Positions 49,350 to 58,704 are shown, counted from the first letter of the stretch. The stretch is DNA of 64,000 nt from Flavobacterium algicola (GCF_022399565.1 NZ_JAJTUT010000003.1:682001-746000); one strand, 5' to 3'. Numbers and translations: made by a program. Notes: generated by a model not told the origin, from the sequence alone.

Positions 49350-51077
49350 TTATTTCTTTACAAAATCTACACCAACTCTAACAGGGTGCGCAAATGCATG
49401 GTTAGCAATTCTTTGGACATAGTTGGGCCTTAAAGTTGTAATATATGTAATTTCACTAAACGCAATATCTCCATTATCTTTTATAACTTCCTCAACCTTG
49501 ATTGATTCAATTCGTCTTATTTCAATCATTGAATTAGTGATTTTTGGATCTTTTACATTAAAAGAATGTGGTTTTACATAAACAGGAAGATATTTGTATT
49601 TACTAAGTATCTTATTCTCTATTACTAGTTTCTCTAATAAAATTTCTTGCTCGCTTTTATCTACATCGTCGATTATTATAACTTTTTCAGGCTCCAATCC
49701 AATCCAACTTATTGCTTCATGTTCACTAACATAACTAATAAAGGCAGAGTCACCTAGTGTATTTGCAATAACAACAGATAATCTTTCTCCCTTTACAAAA
49801 TAATAATTATTTTTAATTTTGTCTGGTCTAAGACAATCACACAGAGCTGTTATACATAAATAATAGTCACCGTTTTTATCTTTAAAAATATCTCCGAAAT
49901 TTAAATTTGGCTGACTATTTTCATTTAAGCCTTTTATACTAACTGAATTATAAAAAGTATTAATTAATGCTACTTGATTGTCCTCTAAAATAGAAGATAA
50001 ATCATTCGCAGTTGCTAAAAAGTCTTCATCTAATAATGATAATTTTGCTGTTCGTAACTTTAAATATGCATGTTCTAGTAAAACTTGTTTTATTAAAGTT
50101 TTGAAAGGAATATCGTTACCATCATTTGTACTTTGAATATGTTTTCTATGTGCAAATAAAGCCTCTTTCGAAATTTTTAAAAGATTTTCATCTATGAATG
50201 AGCCTTCGGAATTGAATATATTCTGCATTTCAATACCTAATAACTGTGTAAAACTATTTTTTGAATTCTCGATTTTATCAGATAAGTTTTTAATAATTTC
50301 AATTGGAGTTTCCTCCAAAGCATTTTCTTTATTTAGAATACAAATAATTGTATTATTAATAATTAGAGATTTGCTTTCAACTGAAATTAATGAAGGCTTA
50401 TGATTTGCCTTAGAGCTTTTATGATAGTTTTCAGATGCAAGCATTAGTAAAAATAACGCTTCTTTTTTATCAATTCTACCTCCACATAATTCTATTAAAT
50501 CTTCAATAATTATACCTTCGCGATGTAGCTTTCCTAAATGTTTGCCGTTAATTGAGTTGTTAAAATCAATGAAATTATATGTTTTTTTTATTTCATCTAT
50601 TATCTCTTCATTCTCAGAAACATAGTCGCTATTTAAAGTTTCAAAAATCACTTGATTGATGCCTGAAAAATAAGACAAAACATTAAGTAAAATATTGTCA
50701 ATATTTGGTTCTGTTGTGTAAATGCAACAAAAATTAATATGATTAGAATCGACAATACGTTCTAATAGTTCTAATGAATATTCTTCACCGTGTTCTCCTT
50801 CTAATTTCCAATCTAGCAATACTAAATCTCTATCTTCTAAAAGATATTTTAGAAGATTTTCATTTGTTCTATCAGATTGTTTAAACTTATGAATAGCTAA
50901 AGATATCCCATCTTCTTTAAATTTCTCATATACTTTCATTGACAATCGTTCTTCTAGTACAGAGTCATTTAAATTGTCATATTCATAAATTCCTCTTGCT
51001 TTTTCATCAATAAAAACTGCAGATTTAATCGATGCTTTTACTATTTCTAAAGTCTTTTCACTATATGTCATTTTCAA
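49350..51077 (-). CDS. Response receiver-like domain protein
   Basis: 575 residues. The N-terminal 130 residues resemble a divergent phosphoacceptor receiver: an acidic pair D24-E25 (AVFIDEKARG), the likely phosphorylated aspartate D89 (LVLLDWKLEG), and a strand with a hydroxyl residue (FCCIYTTEPN). The rest (about 440 residues) is helical at first, then alpha/beta with DIFKDKNGDYYLCITALCDC, and has no family I know. Its start overlaps the end of the upstream kinase-like frame by 17 bases (an ATG two codons in also fits). It is the natural partner of the kinase-like protein encoded upstream. Confidence 0.72.
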   Translation of the reverse strand: MKMTYSEKTLEIVKASIKSAVFIDEKARGIYEYDNLNDSVLEERLSMKVYEKFKEDGISLAIHKFKQSDRTNENLLKYLLEDRDLVLLDWKLEGEHGEEYSLELLERIVDSNHINFCCIYTTEPNIDNILLNVLSYFSGINQVIFETLNSDYVSENEEIIDEIKKTYNFIDFNNSINGKHLGKLHREGIIIEDLIELCGGRIDKKEALFLLMLASENYHKSSKANHKPSLISVESKSLIINNTIICILNKENALEETPIEIIKNLSDKIENSKNSFTQLLGIEMQNIFNSEGSFIDENLLKISKEALFAHRKHIQSTNDGNDIPFKTLIKQVLLEHAYLKLRTAKLSLLDEDFLATANDLSSILEDNQVALINTFYNSVSIKGLNENSQPNLNFGDIFKDKNGDYYLCITALCDCLRPDKIKNNYYFVKGERLSVVIANTLGDSAFISYVSEHEAISWIGLEPEKVIIIDDVDKSEQEILLEKLVIENKILSKYKYLPVYVKPHSFNVKDPKITNSMIEIRRIESIKVEEVIKDNGDIAFSEITYITTLRPNYVQRIANHAFAHPVRVGVDFVKK

Positions 51078-51555
51078 TAGTATTAATCACGAAGCAAGCT
51101 CCATTCAAAGAATTATATTTTTTTTCGTTTGTCACATAAATATCCAAGCCAGCCTCATTTAGACTTTGTTTTGATAAATATAAACCGATACCTCTACCAT
51201 TTGGACGTTGTGAATAAAATAAGTCAAAAATTTTATCTTTTCTGTACTCTGGTATCTTTTCGCCTGAATTAGCTATTATTATCTCTTTAGTATCAACAAA
51301 ATAATCAAGTTTAATAATACGTTCTTCCTTATTACGCATCCAATAAATAGCATTGTTTATTATATTTATAAAAACAGTATGAATAACAGGCTCTCTAATT
51401 GTTAATAAATGATTTTTGAAATTGTCTGAAACATTAAACTTGATATTATAATCAGTTATTTGATTCTCAAAAAATTCTAATAAATATTTATAAATAACAT
51501 CACAAGAGACATTTTTGATTAATGCTCCAGAAATTCTATACAGAGGTGATAACAA
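51061..51555 (-). CDS. C-terminal half of a split GHKL histidine-kinase-like protein (frameshifted)
   Basis: 164 residues from a TTG, but this is unlikely to be a true start. The frame is open for another 25 or so codons upstream and reads naturally there (FKQLEDKYALLSPLYR). It contains a histidine-kinase ATPase domain: an N-box INNAIYWM, a G1-type box (IIIANSG), FDLFYSQRPNGRGIGLYLS (F and G2 boxes) and a final strand. Normally it would be the catalytic domain joined to the helix with H759 of the preceding frame (51570-53960). A single-base frameshift between 51572 and 51632 separates them. Confidence 0.72.
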   Translation of the reverse strand: MLSPLYRISGALIKNVSCDVIYKYLLEFFENQITDYNIKFNVSDNFKNHLLTIREPVIHTVFINIINNAIYWMRNKEERIIKLDYFVDTKEIIIANSGEKIPEYRKDKIFDLFYSQRPNGRGIGLYLSKQSLNEAGLDIYVTNEKKYNSLNGACFVINTIENDI

Positions 51556-51569
51556 AGCATATTTATCTT

Positions 51570-53960
51570 CTAATTGCTTAAAGTTTTTTTCAAGAAATCC
51601 AAACTCTCTAATTGAATTAATATTGTCATTTTACTTAATACGCTTATTTGATTATTGATTTTTGCGTATAATTGATTAAATTCGTGATCAATTATTTCTA
51701 CTGCAATACCCAATTGAGCCGTATCTCGAGTTTGTTCCCATTGATATTTCATTTGATCATACTGTGCTTTGTAAGCACCTTCTACTTCTTCCTGATTAAT
51801 GTCAAAAGTCAATCTTTTTATGTGATCTACTAAAGGAAATAGTGTTTTTTCTGTTTCTTCAAACAAGCTATAGTAATGCTTTTCAATTTCATTAGTATAT
51901 AGACTCACTTGTTCTTTTGAGATAATCTCACTGATTCTCTTTTCTTTATTTGCAGAAAGGGAAATAATTAATCGCTTAGCTCGTTCTCTGTAATCTTTTG
52001 ACAAAAAGCTAAACCTATCATCAAGCTGCTGTCTATTTTCGTTCAGTGCCCTTTCTAATGAAGAAATATAGCCATTATATTTTTTCGTGAAATCAATTTT
52101 TAAATCTCTAATCTCTAGTTTGCCCTGCGCTTTCTTATTTAGATCCTCTCTTTTGGGTGTAATTACTTCTATGTAATTATTCAATTTATTTTCAAAATTG
52201 AGCAGCCGCTCCTTCTGCGGGTCCGTCGGCTTATAGTGCTTGGGTATTTTGGGTATTAGTGATTTAAATTCTAAATCCATTTTTTGAATTTCATCTAATA
52301 TACCCTCAACTTCTGAATAAGTAACGTGTATGCCGTTAAGTTTTTCGTCTAAAACTGATAGTAGATTTTCATATTTTTTCTGGTATTCCTCTAATTGCTG
52401 AGGATAAGAATTCAAGGATTTTGTAAAGGTTGTTTTATCTTTTTTTTCTCTAGCTTTATCTGCTTTTAATGCTTGATTTTGATCATTAATTTCTTTCTTT
52501 TTATTAAGAAATAAAGATTCTTTTGCTTCTGTTGAGAAATAATCCTGTGCTAATGTCACAAAAAAACCAATGATGTCATTTGTAAAAGCTTGATATTGAG
52601 TGTTTGATATTAATCCTTCACGGCTAGATTTGTCTATAAGTTTAGGGTTTCTATTTCTCTCTAAACCAAGATAGCCAAACATTCTTCTGTATGAAAAGTA
52701 ATAGGTACCAGCTCTTAAATTTCTTCTTTGCTCAAAATTTAAAAAATCTGCATTATGCCTCCCATATGGCAAAACTCTAAATTCATCACGATAAATATAT
52801 AAGCCACCATATAATTTAGATTTTGCTTTTAGACTTGTAAATTGTTGTTCTGTAAGAAGGGATGACTTTTCTTCACCTTGTGAGTATCCTAATTCAATTG
52901 GGACTTCACCATAAAAAGAAGCTGATCTTCTCTTTCTTGGGTTAAGATATTCATAATCAATTACTTGATCGTAAATTCTAATTTGACCTTTGAAGCCTCC
53001 ATTCCCATCAAATTTTCCACTTATAAGTACATCAGCTAAATCAAAATCTTTTATCGTAAAAAAATTACCAGATGAGGTTAGTAAATCATATTGTTCGGAT
53101 TTAGTATAAATATTCACAACTGTAGTAATATCTATAGTTTTCTCCTTAAACGGATTTGTAAAACCTGACAAACTGGTTATTACAAACATATTTTCATCTC
53201 GATTATCATCATCAATTTCTGATAATTCTATAATTTGATTAATAGGGTTAAAAGTTAAAAAGAATGTACCATGGGAATCGTCAGAATTAAAAAAACTAGA
53301 AATATTTTCTAATACTGGAGCTTCTAATATTGCTTGGTTGGTATCAGCTATGATTTCAGATTTTAACATAATCTGTTTTCCTTCCCAAATGTCTTTATCA
53401 TTCAAGTCAGTCTCTTTGTCAAAATTGGATAAAAATTCTTTCTTCAAAACTGTGAAAAGGAAATCTAGATTATCTAGATTATCTACTGATTTTAGTGGAA
53501 TATTAATATCATCAAGAAACAAGTTATAATTCTCTAACAAACGCCAGTCAAAATACAGAGCTTGTAATGGATAACCAATTTTCTTTGTTAGCATCAGCAT
53601 AGGATTCCCTAAATATGCTACGGATAATCGACCAATACCTTTTTCGCCAGCTTTTATTCGAGGACGTTTCCATAATGTGTCTTCGGATTCAATTTCTAGT
53701 TCTGCTCTTGACTTTGAGTCTGTTCCTAAAACTAACCACTTGTCTAAAATATCTGAGCTAGACATACCTTTTCCGTCATCAGAAATAGTGAAATAAGAGT
53801 TCGAAAGACCATTATATCCTTTTTTATATAATTCAGCCTTTAAGTTATCAGCATAGGCATCGTAGCCATTTTTCCATAACTCTGTAATGGCTGTTGGTAA
53901 ATCGGCAATTTGGCCTTTACCTAATAAATCGACCGCTCTAGCTTTAGTTCTAAATTGCAT
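51570..53960 (-). CDS. MORC/Hsp90-type GHKL ATPase with coiled coil and kinase-like dimerisation helix (N-terminal part of split gene)
   Basis: 796 residues. The N-terminal ATPase has the N-box E27-L-W-K-N31-x2-D34-A, the DDGKGM G1 box, and the glycine loop AGEKGIGRLS. An S5-like second domain follows, with YGEVPIELGYSQGEEKSS and RDEFRVLPYGRHNADFL. Then come about 250 residues of coiled coil. Near the end, IIDHEFNQLYAKINNQ (H759) looks like a histidine-kinase dimerisation helix. The frame then stops abruptly, while the missing ATPase domain continues in another frame. It overlaps the methyltransferase gene by 11 bases. MORC/MutL-type ATPases in restriction contexts were described by Iyer, Abhiman and Aravind (2008). 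Confidence 0.82.
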   Translation of the reverse strand: MQFRTKARAVDLLGKGQIADLPTAITELWKNGYDAYADNLKAELYKKGYNGLSNSYFTISDDGKGMSSSDILDKWLVLGTDSKSRAELEIESEDTLWKRPRIKAGEKGIGRLSVAYLGNPMLMLTKKIGYPLQALYFDWRLLENYNLFLDDINIPLKSVDNLDNLDFLFTVLKKEFLSNFDKETDLNDKDIWEGKQIMLKSEIIADTNQAILEAPVLENISSFFNSDDSHGTFFLTFNPINQIIELSEIDDDNRDENMFVITSLSGFTNPFKEKTIDITTVVNIYTKSEQYDLLTSSGNFFTIKDFDLADVLISGKFDGNGGFKGQIRIYDQVIDYEYLNPRKRRSASFYGEVPIELGYSQGEEKSSLLTEQQFTSLKAKSKLYGGLYIYRDEFRVLPYGRHNADFLNFEQRRNLRAGTYYFSYRRMFGYLGLERNRNPKLIDKSSREGLISNTQYQAFTNDIIGFFVTLAQDYFSTEAKESLFLNKKKEINDQNQALKADKAREKKDKTTFTKSLNSYPQQLEEYQKKYENLLSVLDEKLNGIHVTYSEVEGILDEIQKMDLEFKSLIPKIPKHYKPTDPQKERLLNFENKLNNYIEVITPKREDLNKKAQGKLEIRDLKIDFTKKYNGYISSLERALNENRQQLDDRFSFLSKDYRERAKRLIISLSANKEKRISEIISKEQVSLYTNEIEKHYYSLFEETEKTLFPLVDHIKRLTFDINQEEVEGAYKAQYDQMKYQWEQTRDTAQLGIAVEIIDHEFNQLYAKINNQISVLSKMTILIQLESLDFLKKTLSN

Positions 53961-55020
53961 TTAGATGATTGTTAATTATTGCTTTTCCTATGGATTCAGC
54001 ATATTTAGGAGGTACTGCATTTCCTATCATTCGTGCAGTATTTGCAACGCTCGTTGCTTTGAAAACGTAATCTTTTGGAAAAGTCTGTAGAGTAGCTCCT
54101 TCACGTATTGAAATCGCCCTATTTTCCTCAGGATGTGCAAACCTACCATTAGACATACTAAAAAATTTAGTGGTGATTGTAGGAGATTGTCTGTGCCACC
54201 ACATTCTACCATAGGTGTCTTTGAAATTTTTTGTGTCCAAATGATGGCATTTAGGCGCTAAATTTTTATCATTAACATAACTATCTCGTGAACCGCCATC
54301 TTTATCTGTTAAATTTAATCTGTCAATATTTATTTGTTTTAATCCTGCAACAGTATGATTAAAGTCTGTGTAATCTTTATGACCCGCTGGAACTTTAGGA
54401 AAACCATTATGTTCTCCAATAACATCGTAAACTGTTAGTCTTTTACCATCAAATTTTAATGGTTGTAACTCCTTATCAGTAATTCTGTTAGCAATTAGAG
54501 TTAACCTTCTTCTGCTTTGTGGTACACCGTAGTCATTTACGTTGTGTACTTGGCAGTGTACTTTATAACCTTTTTCTTTTAACCATATTTGAAAATCATC
54601 AAGGCCACTTTCTTCTTTTCTTCGCAGCACACCAGGAACATTTTCAACCACTACATATCCTGGGTTGAAATATTCAACAAATCTTCTAAATTCTACTAAT
54701 AAACTTTTTGATTGAGTTGATTTGGTTCTGTCTGTATTTATAATGCTCCAATATTGACAAGGACTACAACCAATTAAAATTAAGTTATCGTCATTTTTTT
54801 TCAAATTTAATTCCTTTTGCAAATCTACTTCTTTGTAATCAAAAGCATCTTCGTGAAGAAACTTAGCCCCTTTAATATTTCTTTCATATGTATCTTTACA
54901 TGTAATATCGTAATCAATTCCAGCCAAAATTTTAACCCCTGCTTTTTGCATGCCAGAGCTCATTCCACCACCAGAACAGAAAAAATCTACTGCTTTTAAT
55001 ATGTTAGGCTTTTGCCTCAT
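53950..55020 (-). CDS. DNA (cytosine-5-)-methyltransferase
   Basis: 356 residues. All key motifs of C5 methyltransferases are seen: motif I (FFCSGGGMSSGMQKAG, SAM binding), motif IV (GCSPCQYWS, catalytic C88), motif VI (VVENVPGV, E126-N127-V128), motif VIII (PQSRRRLTLIA) and motif X (GNAVPPKYAESIGKAI). A target-recognition region lies between about residues 200 and 300. It is the first gene of the operon and overlaps the ATPase gene by 11 bases. It would protect the host sites from the HNH nuclease encoded at the other end. The recognition sequence is not predictable by eye. Confidence 0.95.
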   Translation of the reverse strand: MRQKPNILKAVDFFCSGGGMSSGMQKAGVKILAGIDYDITCKDTYERNIKGAKFLHEDAFDYKEVDLQKELNLKKNDDNLILIGCSPCQYWSIINTDRTKSTQSKSLLVEFRRFVEYFNPGYVVVENVPGVLRRKEESGLDDFQIWLKEKGYKVHCQVHNVNDYGVPQSRRRLTLIANRITDKELQPLKFDGKRLTVYDVIGEHNGFPKVPAGHKDYTDFNHTVAGLKQINIDRLNLTDKDGGSRDSYVNDKNLAPKCHHLDTKNFKDTYGRMWWHRQSPTITTKFFSMSNGRFAHPEENRAISIREGATLQTFPKDYVFKATSVANTARMIGNAVPPKYAESIGKAIINNHLNAI

Positions 55021-55120
55021 AGTTAAATAAATATTGTATTGTTGTTTTTTCAGCTTTACTTCGAAATCTAAGATTGTTCTTGTAAGAGTAATATTTTTAT
55101 CATCTAAGTATCATTGTATG

Positions 55121-55128
55121 CAAATATA
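55121..55128 (-). promoter_or_regulatory. Candidate -7 box of the methyltransferase operon
   Basis: On the minus strand this reads TATATTTG, an exact TAnnTTTG match, about 100 bases upstream of the methyltransferase start. A -33 TTTG is not evident at the right distance, so confidence is moderate. Confidence 0.45.
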
Positions 55129-55280
55129 ATTAAATTGTAATAATATACATTGTTTTAAGAACGAATGCTATAGTTTTAACTGCAATTGTACATTTTTTTT
55201 TGAAAAGGTTTAAAAATGTTTTTGTTTGGATTTCAAAATTCTTAAAAGACTAAGAAGAGTAGGGGGTGCTAAAAAACAAA

Positions 55281-55306
55281 AAACCCGAAACTTTCGTTTC
55301 GGGTTT
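55281..55306 (-). terminator. Terminator downstream of tRNA-Ser
   Basis: Perfect 11-base stem (55281-55291 with 55296-55306) and four-base loop, flanked by A and T runs. It follows the tRNA after seven bases on the minus strand. Confidence 0.88.
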
Positions 55307-55313
55307 TTTTCCG

Positions 55314-55398
55314 CGGAGAAAGAGGGATTCGAACCCCCGGACCTGTTACAGTCAACAGTTTTCAAGACTGCCGCATTCGACCGCTCTGCCATTTCTCC
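55314..55398 (-). tRNA. tRNA-Ser (anticodon UGA)
   Basis: On the minus strand the 7-base acceptor arms GGAGAAA and TTTCTCC pair. The anticodon loop is CTTGAAA with anticodon TGA, a long variable arm typical of serine tRNA follows, and the T arm carries GGTTCGAATCC. CCA is not encoded. The length of 85 bases fits class II tRNAs. It lies at the border between the restriction operon and the core genes. Confidence 0.95.
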
Positions 55399-55430
55399 AG
55401 TCTATCGCTATCATTGTGTGATTGCGAGTG

Positions 55431-55460
55431 CAAATATAAGGACCTTTTTCGGTTTACAAA
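55431..55460 (-). promoter_or_regulatory. Bacteroidota-type promoter for tRNA-Ser
   Basis: On the minus strand TTTG (55457-55460), an 18-base spacer and TATATTTG (55431-55438) match the TTTG/TAnnTTTG consensus of the primary sigma factor of this phylum. The box lies about 33 bases upstream of the tRNA 5' end. Confidence 0.78.
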
Positions 55461-55564
55461 AACAATTTTGATAAAAATTTAAACTCTTTTTGAAAGTTTT
55501 TTATAACTGTTTCATTTCCTTTTATTTAGCAACTAAAATATTTTTATAAATATTTCGCTAAAAC

Positions 55565-56698
55565 TTAATAATTCACGTATTCGGTGATTTCAAGACCATA
55601 TCCAACCATTCCAACACGTTTGCCTTGCTCTGAATTTGACACCAAACGAATCTTTGAAATGTCAATATCATGTAAAATTTGAGCGCCAATTCCGTAATCT
55701 TTGCTGTCAATGATAATTTTTGGAGCTTTCATTTCACCGTTTGCCTGAATTTCTTTCAATTCAGAGATACGATTAAGCACGTTTACCGATTGCATGTCTT
55801 GATTAATAAAGATCACAGCACCCTTGCCATTATCATTTATTGTCTTAAACATGTCATCCAGTTGCTGGTCAACATTGTTTGTCAGCGTGCCTAATAAGTC
55901 ATTATTGACCTGCGAAGAGTGAATTCTTGTCAAGATAGGATCTCCAAGATTCCAAGTTCCTTTGGTAAGCGCGATATGTATCTGCTTGTTTGTAATTTGT
56001 TCGTATGCTCTCATACGAAAAGTTCCAAAACGAGTATTGATATCAAAATCTTCTTTTTTCACGACAAGACTATCGTGTTGCATTCTATAAGCTACCAAAG
56101 CTTCGATAGAAACAATTTTGATATCAAATTTTTCGGCTATCTTAATCAATTGTGGTAAACGAGCCATACTACCATCTTCATTCATCACTTCTACAATGAC
56201 ACCAGCAGGTTTAAACCCGGCTAATCTTGCGAAATCAATTGCAGCTTCAGTATGCCCAGTTCTTCTCAATACACCACCTTCTTTTGCAATTAGTGGAAAG
56301 ATATGTCCAGGGCGCGCTAAATCATGCGGCTTGATAGTAGAGTCAGTCAATGCTAAAACAGTTTGTGCTCTATCATAAGCAGAGATGCCCGTAGTTACGC
56401 CACGACCTTTTAAATCTACAGAAACTGTAAAGGCGGTTTCCATTGGGTCAGTGTTGTTGGTAACCATAGCATGAAGACCAAGTTCTTTACAACGGCTTTC
56501 TGTAAGTGGTGCACAAATTAATCCGCGCCCATGTGTAGCCATGAAGTTGATCATTTCTGTAGTTACCTTTTCAGCAGCAGCAAGGAAGTCACCTTCATTT
56601 TCTCTATTTTCATCGTCAACTACTAAGATTACTTTTCCTTGACGTATGTCTTCTATTGCTTCTTCAATTGTATTAAGTACTATTTTATTTGAGTCCAT
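55565..56698 (-). CDS. ribB: 3,4-dihydroxy-2-butanone 4-phosphate synthase with degenerate GTP cyclohydrolase II tail
   Basis: 377 residues. The N-terminal DHBP synthase (about 1-205) is intact: [47 protein letters not shown]. It makes the four-carbon precursor of riboflavin from ribulose 5-phosphate. The C-terminal GTP cyclohydrolase II-like part (about 207-377) lacks the three zinc-binding cysteines (the place reads [17 protein letters not shown]) and the catalytic QEGRGIGL-type loop (here [10 protein letters not shown]). That activity has therefore probably been lost, and a separate RibA would be needed. It is the last gene of the minus-strand operon, 14 bases after lptF. Confidence 0.92.
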   Translation of the reverse strand: MDSNKIVLNTIEEAIEDIRQGKVILVVDDENRENEGDFLAAAEKVTTEMINFMATHGRGLICAPLTESRCKELGLHAMVTNNTDPMETAFTVSVDLKGRGVTTGISAYDRAQTVLALTDSTIKPHDLARPGHIFPLIAKEGGVLRRTGHTEAAIDFARLAGFKPAGVIVEVMNEDGSMARLPQLIKIAEKFDIKIVSIEALVAYRMQHDSLVVKKEDFDINTRFGTFRMRAYEQITNKQIHIALTKGTWNLGDPILTRIHSSQVNNDLLGTLTNNVDQQLDDMFKTINDNGKGAVIFINQDMQSVNVLNRISELKEIQANGEMKAPKIIIDSKDYGIGAQILHDIDISKIRLVSNSEQGKRVGMVGYGLEITEYVNY

Positions 56699-56712
56699 TT
56701 TGGTAATAATTG

Positions 56713-58704
56713 TTATTTGTTAAATTCAGACAGAGCTTCTTTTATTTGAGTTTTGTTATGAAAATAAAAAACGATATATAAAGGAAATCCTAGGATTAAT
56801 GTTAGGTAAGGATTGCTGAAATTTGGTTTATCAGTTAGCTTACTTATTTCAGATAATGTTGAAAATGTGGTGTAGATTATTAGATAGAATGATAGGTTGC
56901 TAACTATAATTAATATTATTAAAAATATATTAAATACGTGTGCTGTTGTAAGAGCAATATTTATACAATAAAATACAAAAATTACAATAGATTGCTTCTG
57001 GTACAATTTAAAATAATGTTTTAATTTATAATAACTTACATTGTATAAACAGTCATCAGCTAATAAATCATTCTGCGAAATACCTCTGTTTTCGAGAATC
57101 TTTAAAACTTGAAGACGCTGATCAAATGAATATCCAAATTGTTCACTATTTTTTACAATTCCTTTCAAAACATCAGTAGATTTTTTTGTGAAGTTTTGAT
57201 ATTCTGTGTTTTCTACATTAATTGAAACGGAATCAAGAGGAAATATTTCTTGTGTAAACTCAAATTCCTTTACGAATTTCGCATATAACTTTTGGAAAGG
57301 CGATAGAATAACATCCAAATTAATCAATCCTATATCGTTAGTTGCTCTGTAAGTAAGGAGTACTGCTAGTGGTGTTAGTACGAATGAAGACATCCACGCA
57401 CCGAAGAAAGGAGATAATCCATCCTCTTGCGAGATTCTTTTTCCAAATGTATTTATAAAGTGAAAGGAGATGAATATAAACACAGCGAAGACAATAGGCA
57501 AACCTAGTCCTCCTTTTCTAATAATTGCTCCTAAAGGTGCGCCTATAAAAAACATTAAAAAGCAAGCATAAGCAATTACAAATTTATCATAGAATGCTAA
57601 ATAGTGATTGTTGATGGCCTTTTGTTTGTTGGTCAAATTAAGCTTTGTAGCATCAATATTATAACCGGTACTTACCAAGTTACTAATTGCTGTTGTCAAA
57701 ATTATCTTTTTTTCGACATTGGTAAACAATGTTAGAAGATTCTTCGGAATCTCCTTCAATTTTACAACAGTGTCTTTTTCTACTGCGATATTGTTTCCAA
57801 ATGAGGTAAAACCAGTTTGCGTATTAATATTGTCCGAGAAAGAGATAATCTCAGTATTGATGTTCTTATGTAATGAGTCTAAAGTGTAACTTAGTTCATT
57901 AACGGTTAGCATGGTATTGCTATTCGAAATGTTTTCTTCGTCGACATCAACTTTATTAAGTTCTGCTAAGTCAATATTAATGGTGTATTTTTTGAACGAA
58001 CTCTTAGCGAAAGGTAGTTTCTCTCTGTCTTGGTATTTTTTTGGTACAACATCTTCGTAATAATTCCCATTGTTTAGGACGAGTTGCAGAATACTCGATT
58101 GTTCACTACTAATTAGTTTACCGTTATTGGCTTTAATAACGACTTTGCTTCCGTCTCCAGTAGTCGATTTTTTATGAATGGTAACTCCAGTTAATACATT
58201 ACCATTATCTCCTGATTTTTTATTTACCTTAATATTATAAAATCCTACATCACTAAATTGTCCTTCGGTGATGGCGAGTGCAGGTTTTACTTGCGCAATG
58301 TTTTTACGAAAGTTGATGAATTTGTATTCTGCATACGGAATTACATTATTGGCAAATAAGAAGGCTACAATACTTAAAACAGTGATAAAGATGGTCAAAG
58401 GCACAATGGCTCTTTGCAAAGAAATCCCTGCTGATTTCATGGCTGCAAACTCATAATTTTCGGCAAGATTACCAAAAGTCATGATCGAAGCTAATAAAAT
58501 CGACAGGGGAAGTACCAAGGGTACAATTCTAGGCATCGAGAATAGTAAAAATTTAATTACCATTGCGAAATCTAAATCTTTACCTGCTAATTCTGCTATA
58601 AATAACCAGATGGTTTGCAGAATGAATATGAAAAATAAGATTACAAATACCGTAGTAAACGTAACCAAAAATGTTTTTAATAAGTATCTGTCAAGTATTT
58701 TCAC
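56713..58704 (-). CDS. LPS export permease, LptF/LptG family
   Basis: 663 residues. It starts with ILDRYLLKTFLVTF, the usual first helix of LptF/G proteins. It has three membrane helices, a large periplasmic beta-jellyroll domain (about residues 130-350), three more helices around AYACFLMFFIGAPLGAIIRKG, then a long extra C-terminal region with two more hydrophobic segments. The protein would extract lipopolysaccharide from the inner membrane together with LptB2. The C-terminal extension makes it longer than the proteobacterial proteins. It is encoded nine bases after lolA. Confidence 0.9.
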   Translation of the reverse strand: MKILDRYLLKTFLVTFTTVFVILFFIFILQTIWLFIAELAGKDLDFAMVIKFLLFSMPRIVPLVLPLSILLASIMTFGNLAENYEFAAMKSAGISLQRAIVPLTIFITVLSIVAFLFANNVIPYAEYKFINFRKNIAQVKPALAITEGQFSDVGFYNIKVNKKSGDNGNVLTGVTIHKKSTTGDGSKVVIKANNGKLISSEQSSILQLVLNNGNYYEDVVPKKYQDREKLPFAKSSFKKYTINIDLAELNKVDVDEENISNSNTMLTVNELSYTLDSLHKNINTEIISFSDNINTQTGFTSFGNNIAVEKDTVVKLKEIPKNLLTLFTNVEKKIILTTAISNLVSTGYNIDATKLNLTNKQKAINNHYLAFYDKFVIAYACFLMFFIGAPLGAIIRKGGLGLPIVFAVFIFISFHFINTFGKRISQEDGLSPFFGAWMSSFVLTPLAVLLTYRATNDIGLINLDVILSPFQKLYAKFVKEFEFTQEIFPLDSVSINVENTEYQNFTKKSTDVLKGIVKNSEQFGYSFDQRLQVLKILENRGISQNDLLADDCLYNVSYYKLKHYFKLYQKQSIVIFVFYCINIALTTAHVFNIFLIILIIVSNLSFYLIIYTTFSTLSEISKLTDKPNFSNPYLTLILGFPLYIVFYFHNKTQIKEALSEFNK

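Noticed and set aside
51555..51640. Programmed -1 ribosomal frameshift joining the two kinase-like frames
   Set aside because: No classical slippery heptamer is at the crossover, so a one-base deletion or sequencing error is simpler. It cannot be fully excluded at the A7 (T7 on + strand) run.
55226..55471. Open reading frames on both strands across the tRNA-Ser region
   Set aside because: They run through the tRNA and its terminator. The encoded peptides are by-products of the structured RNA.
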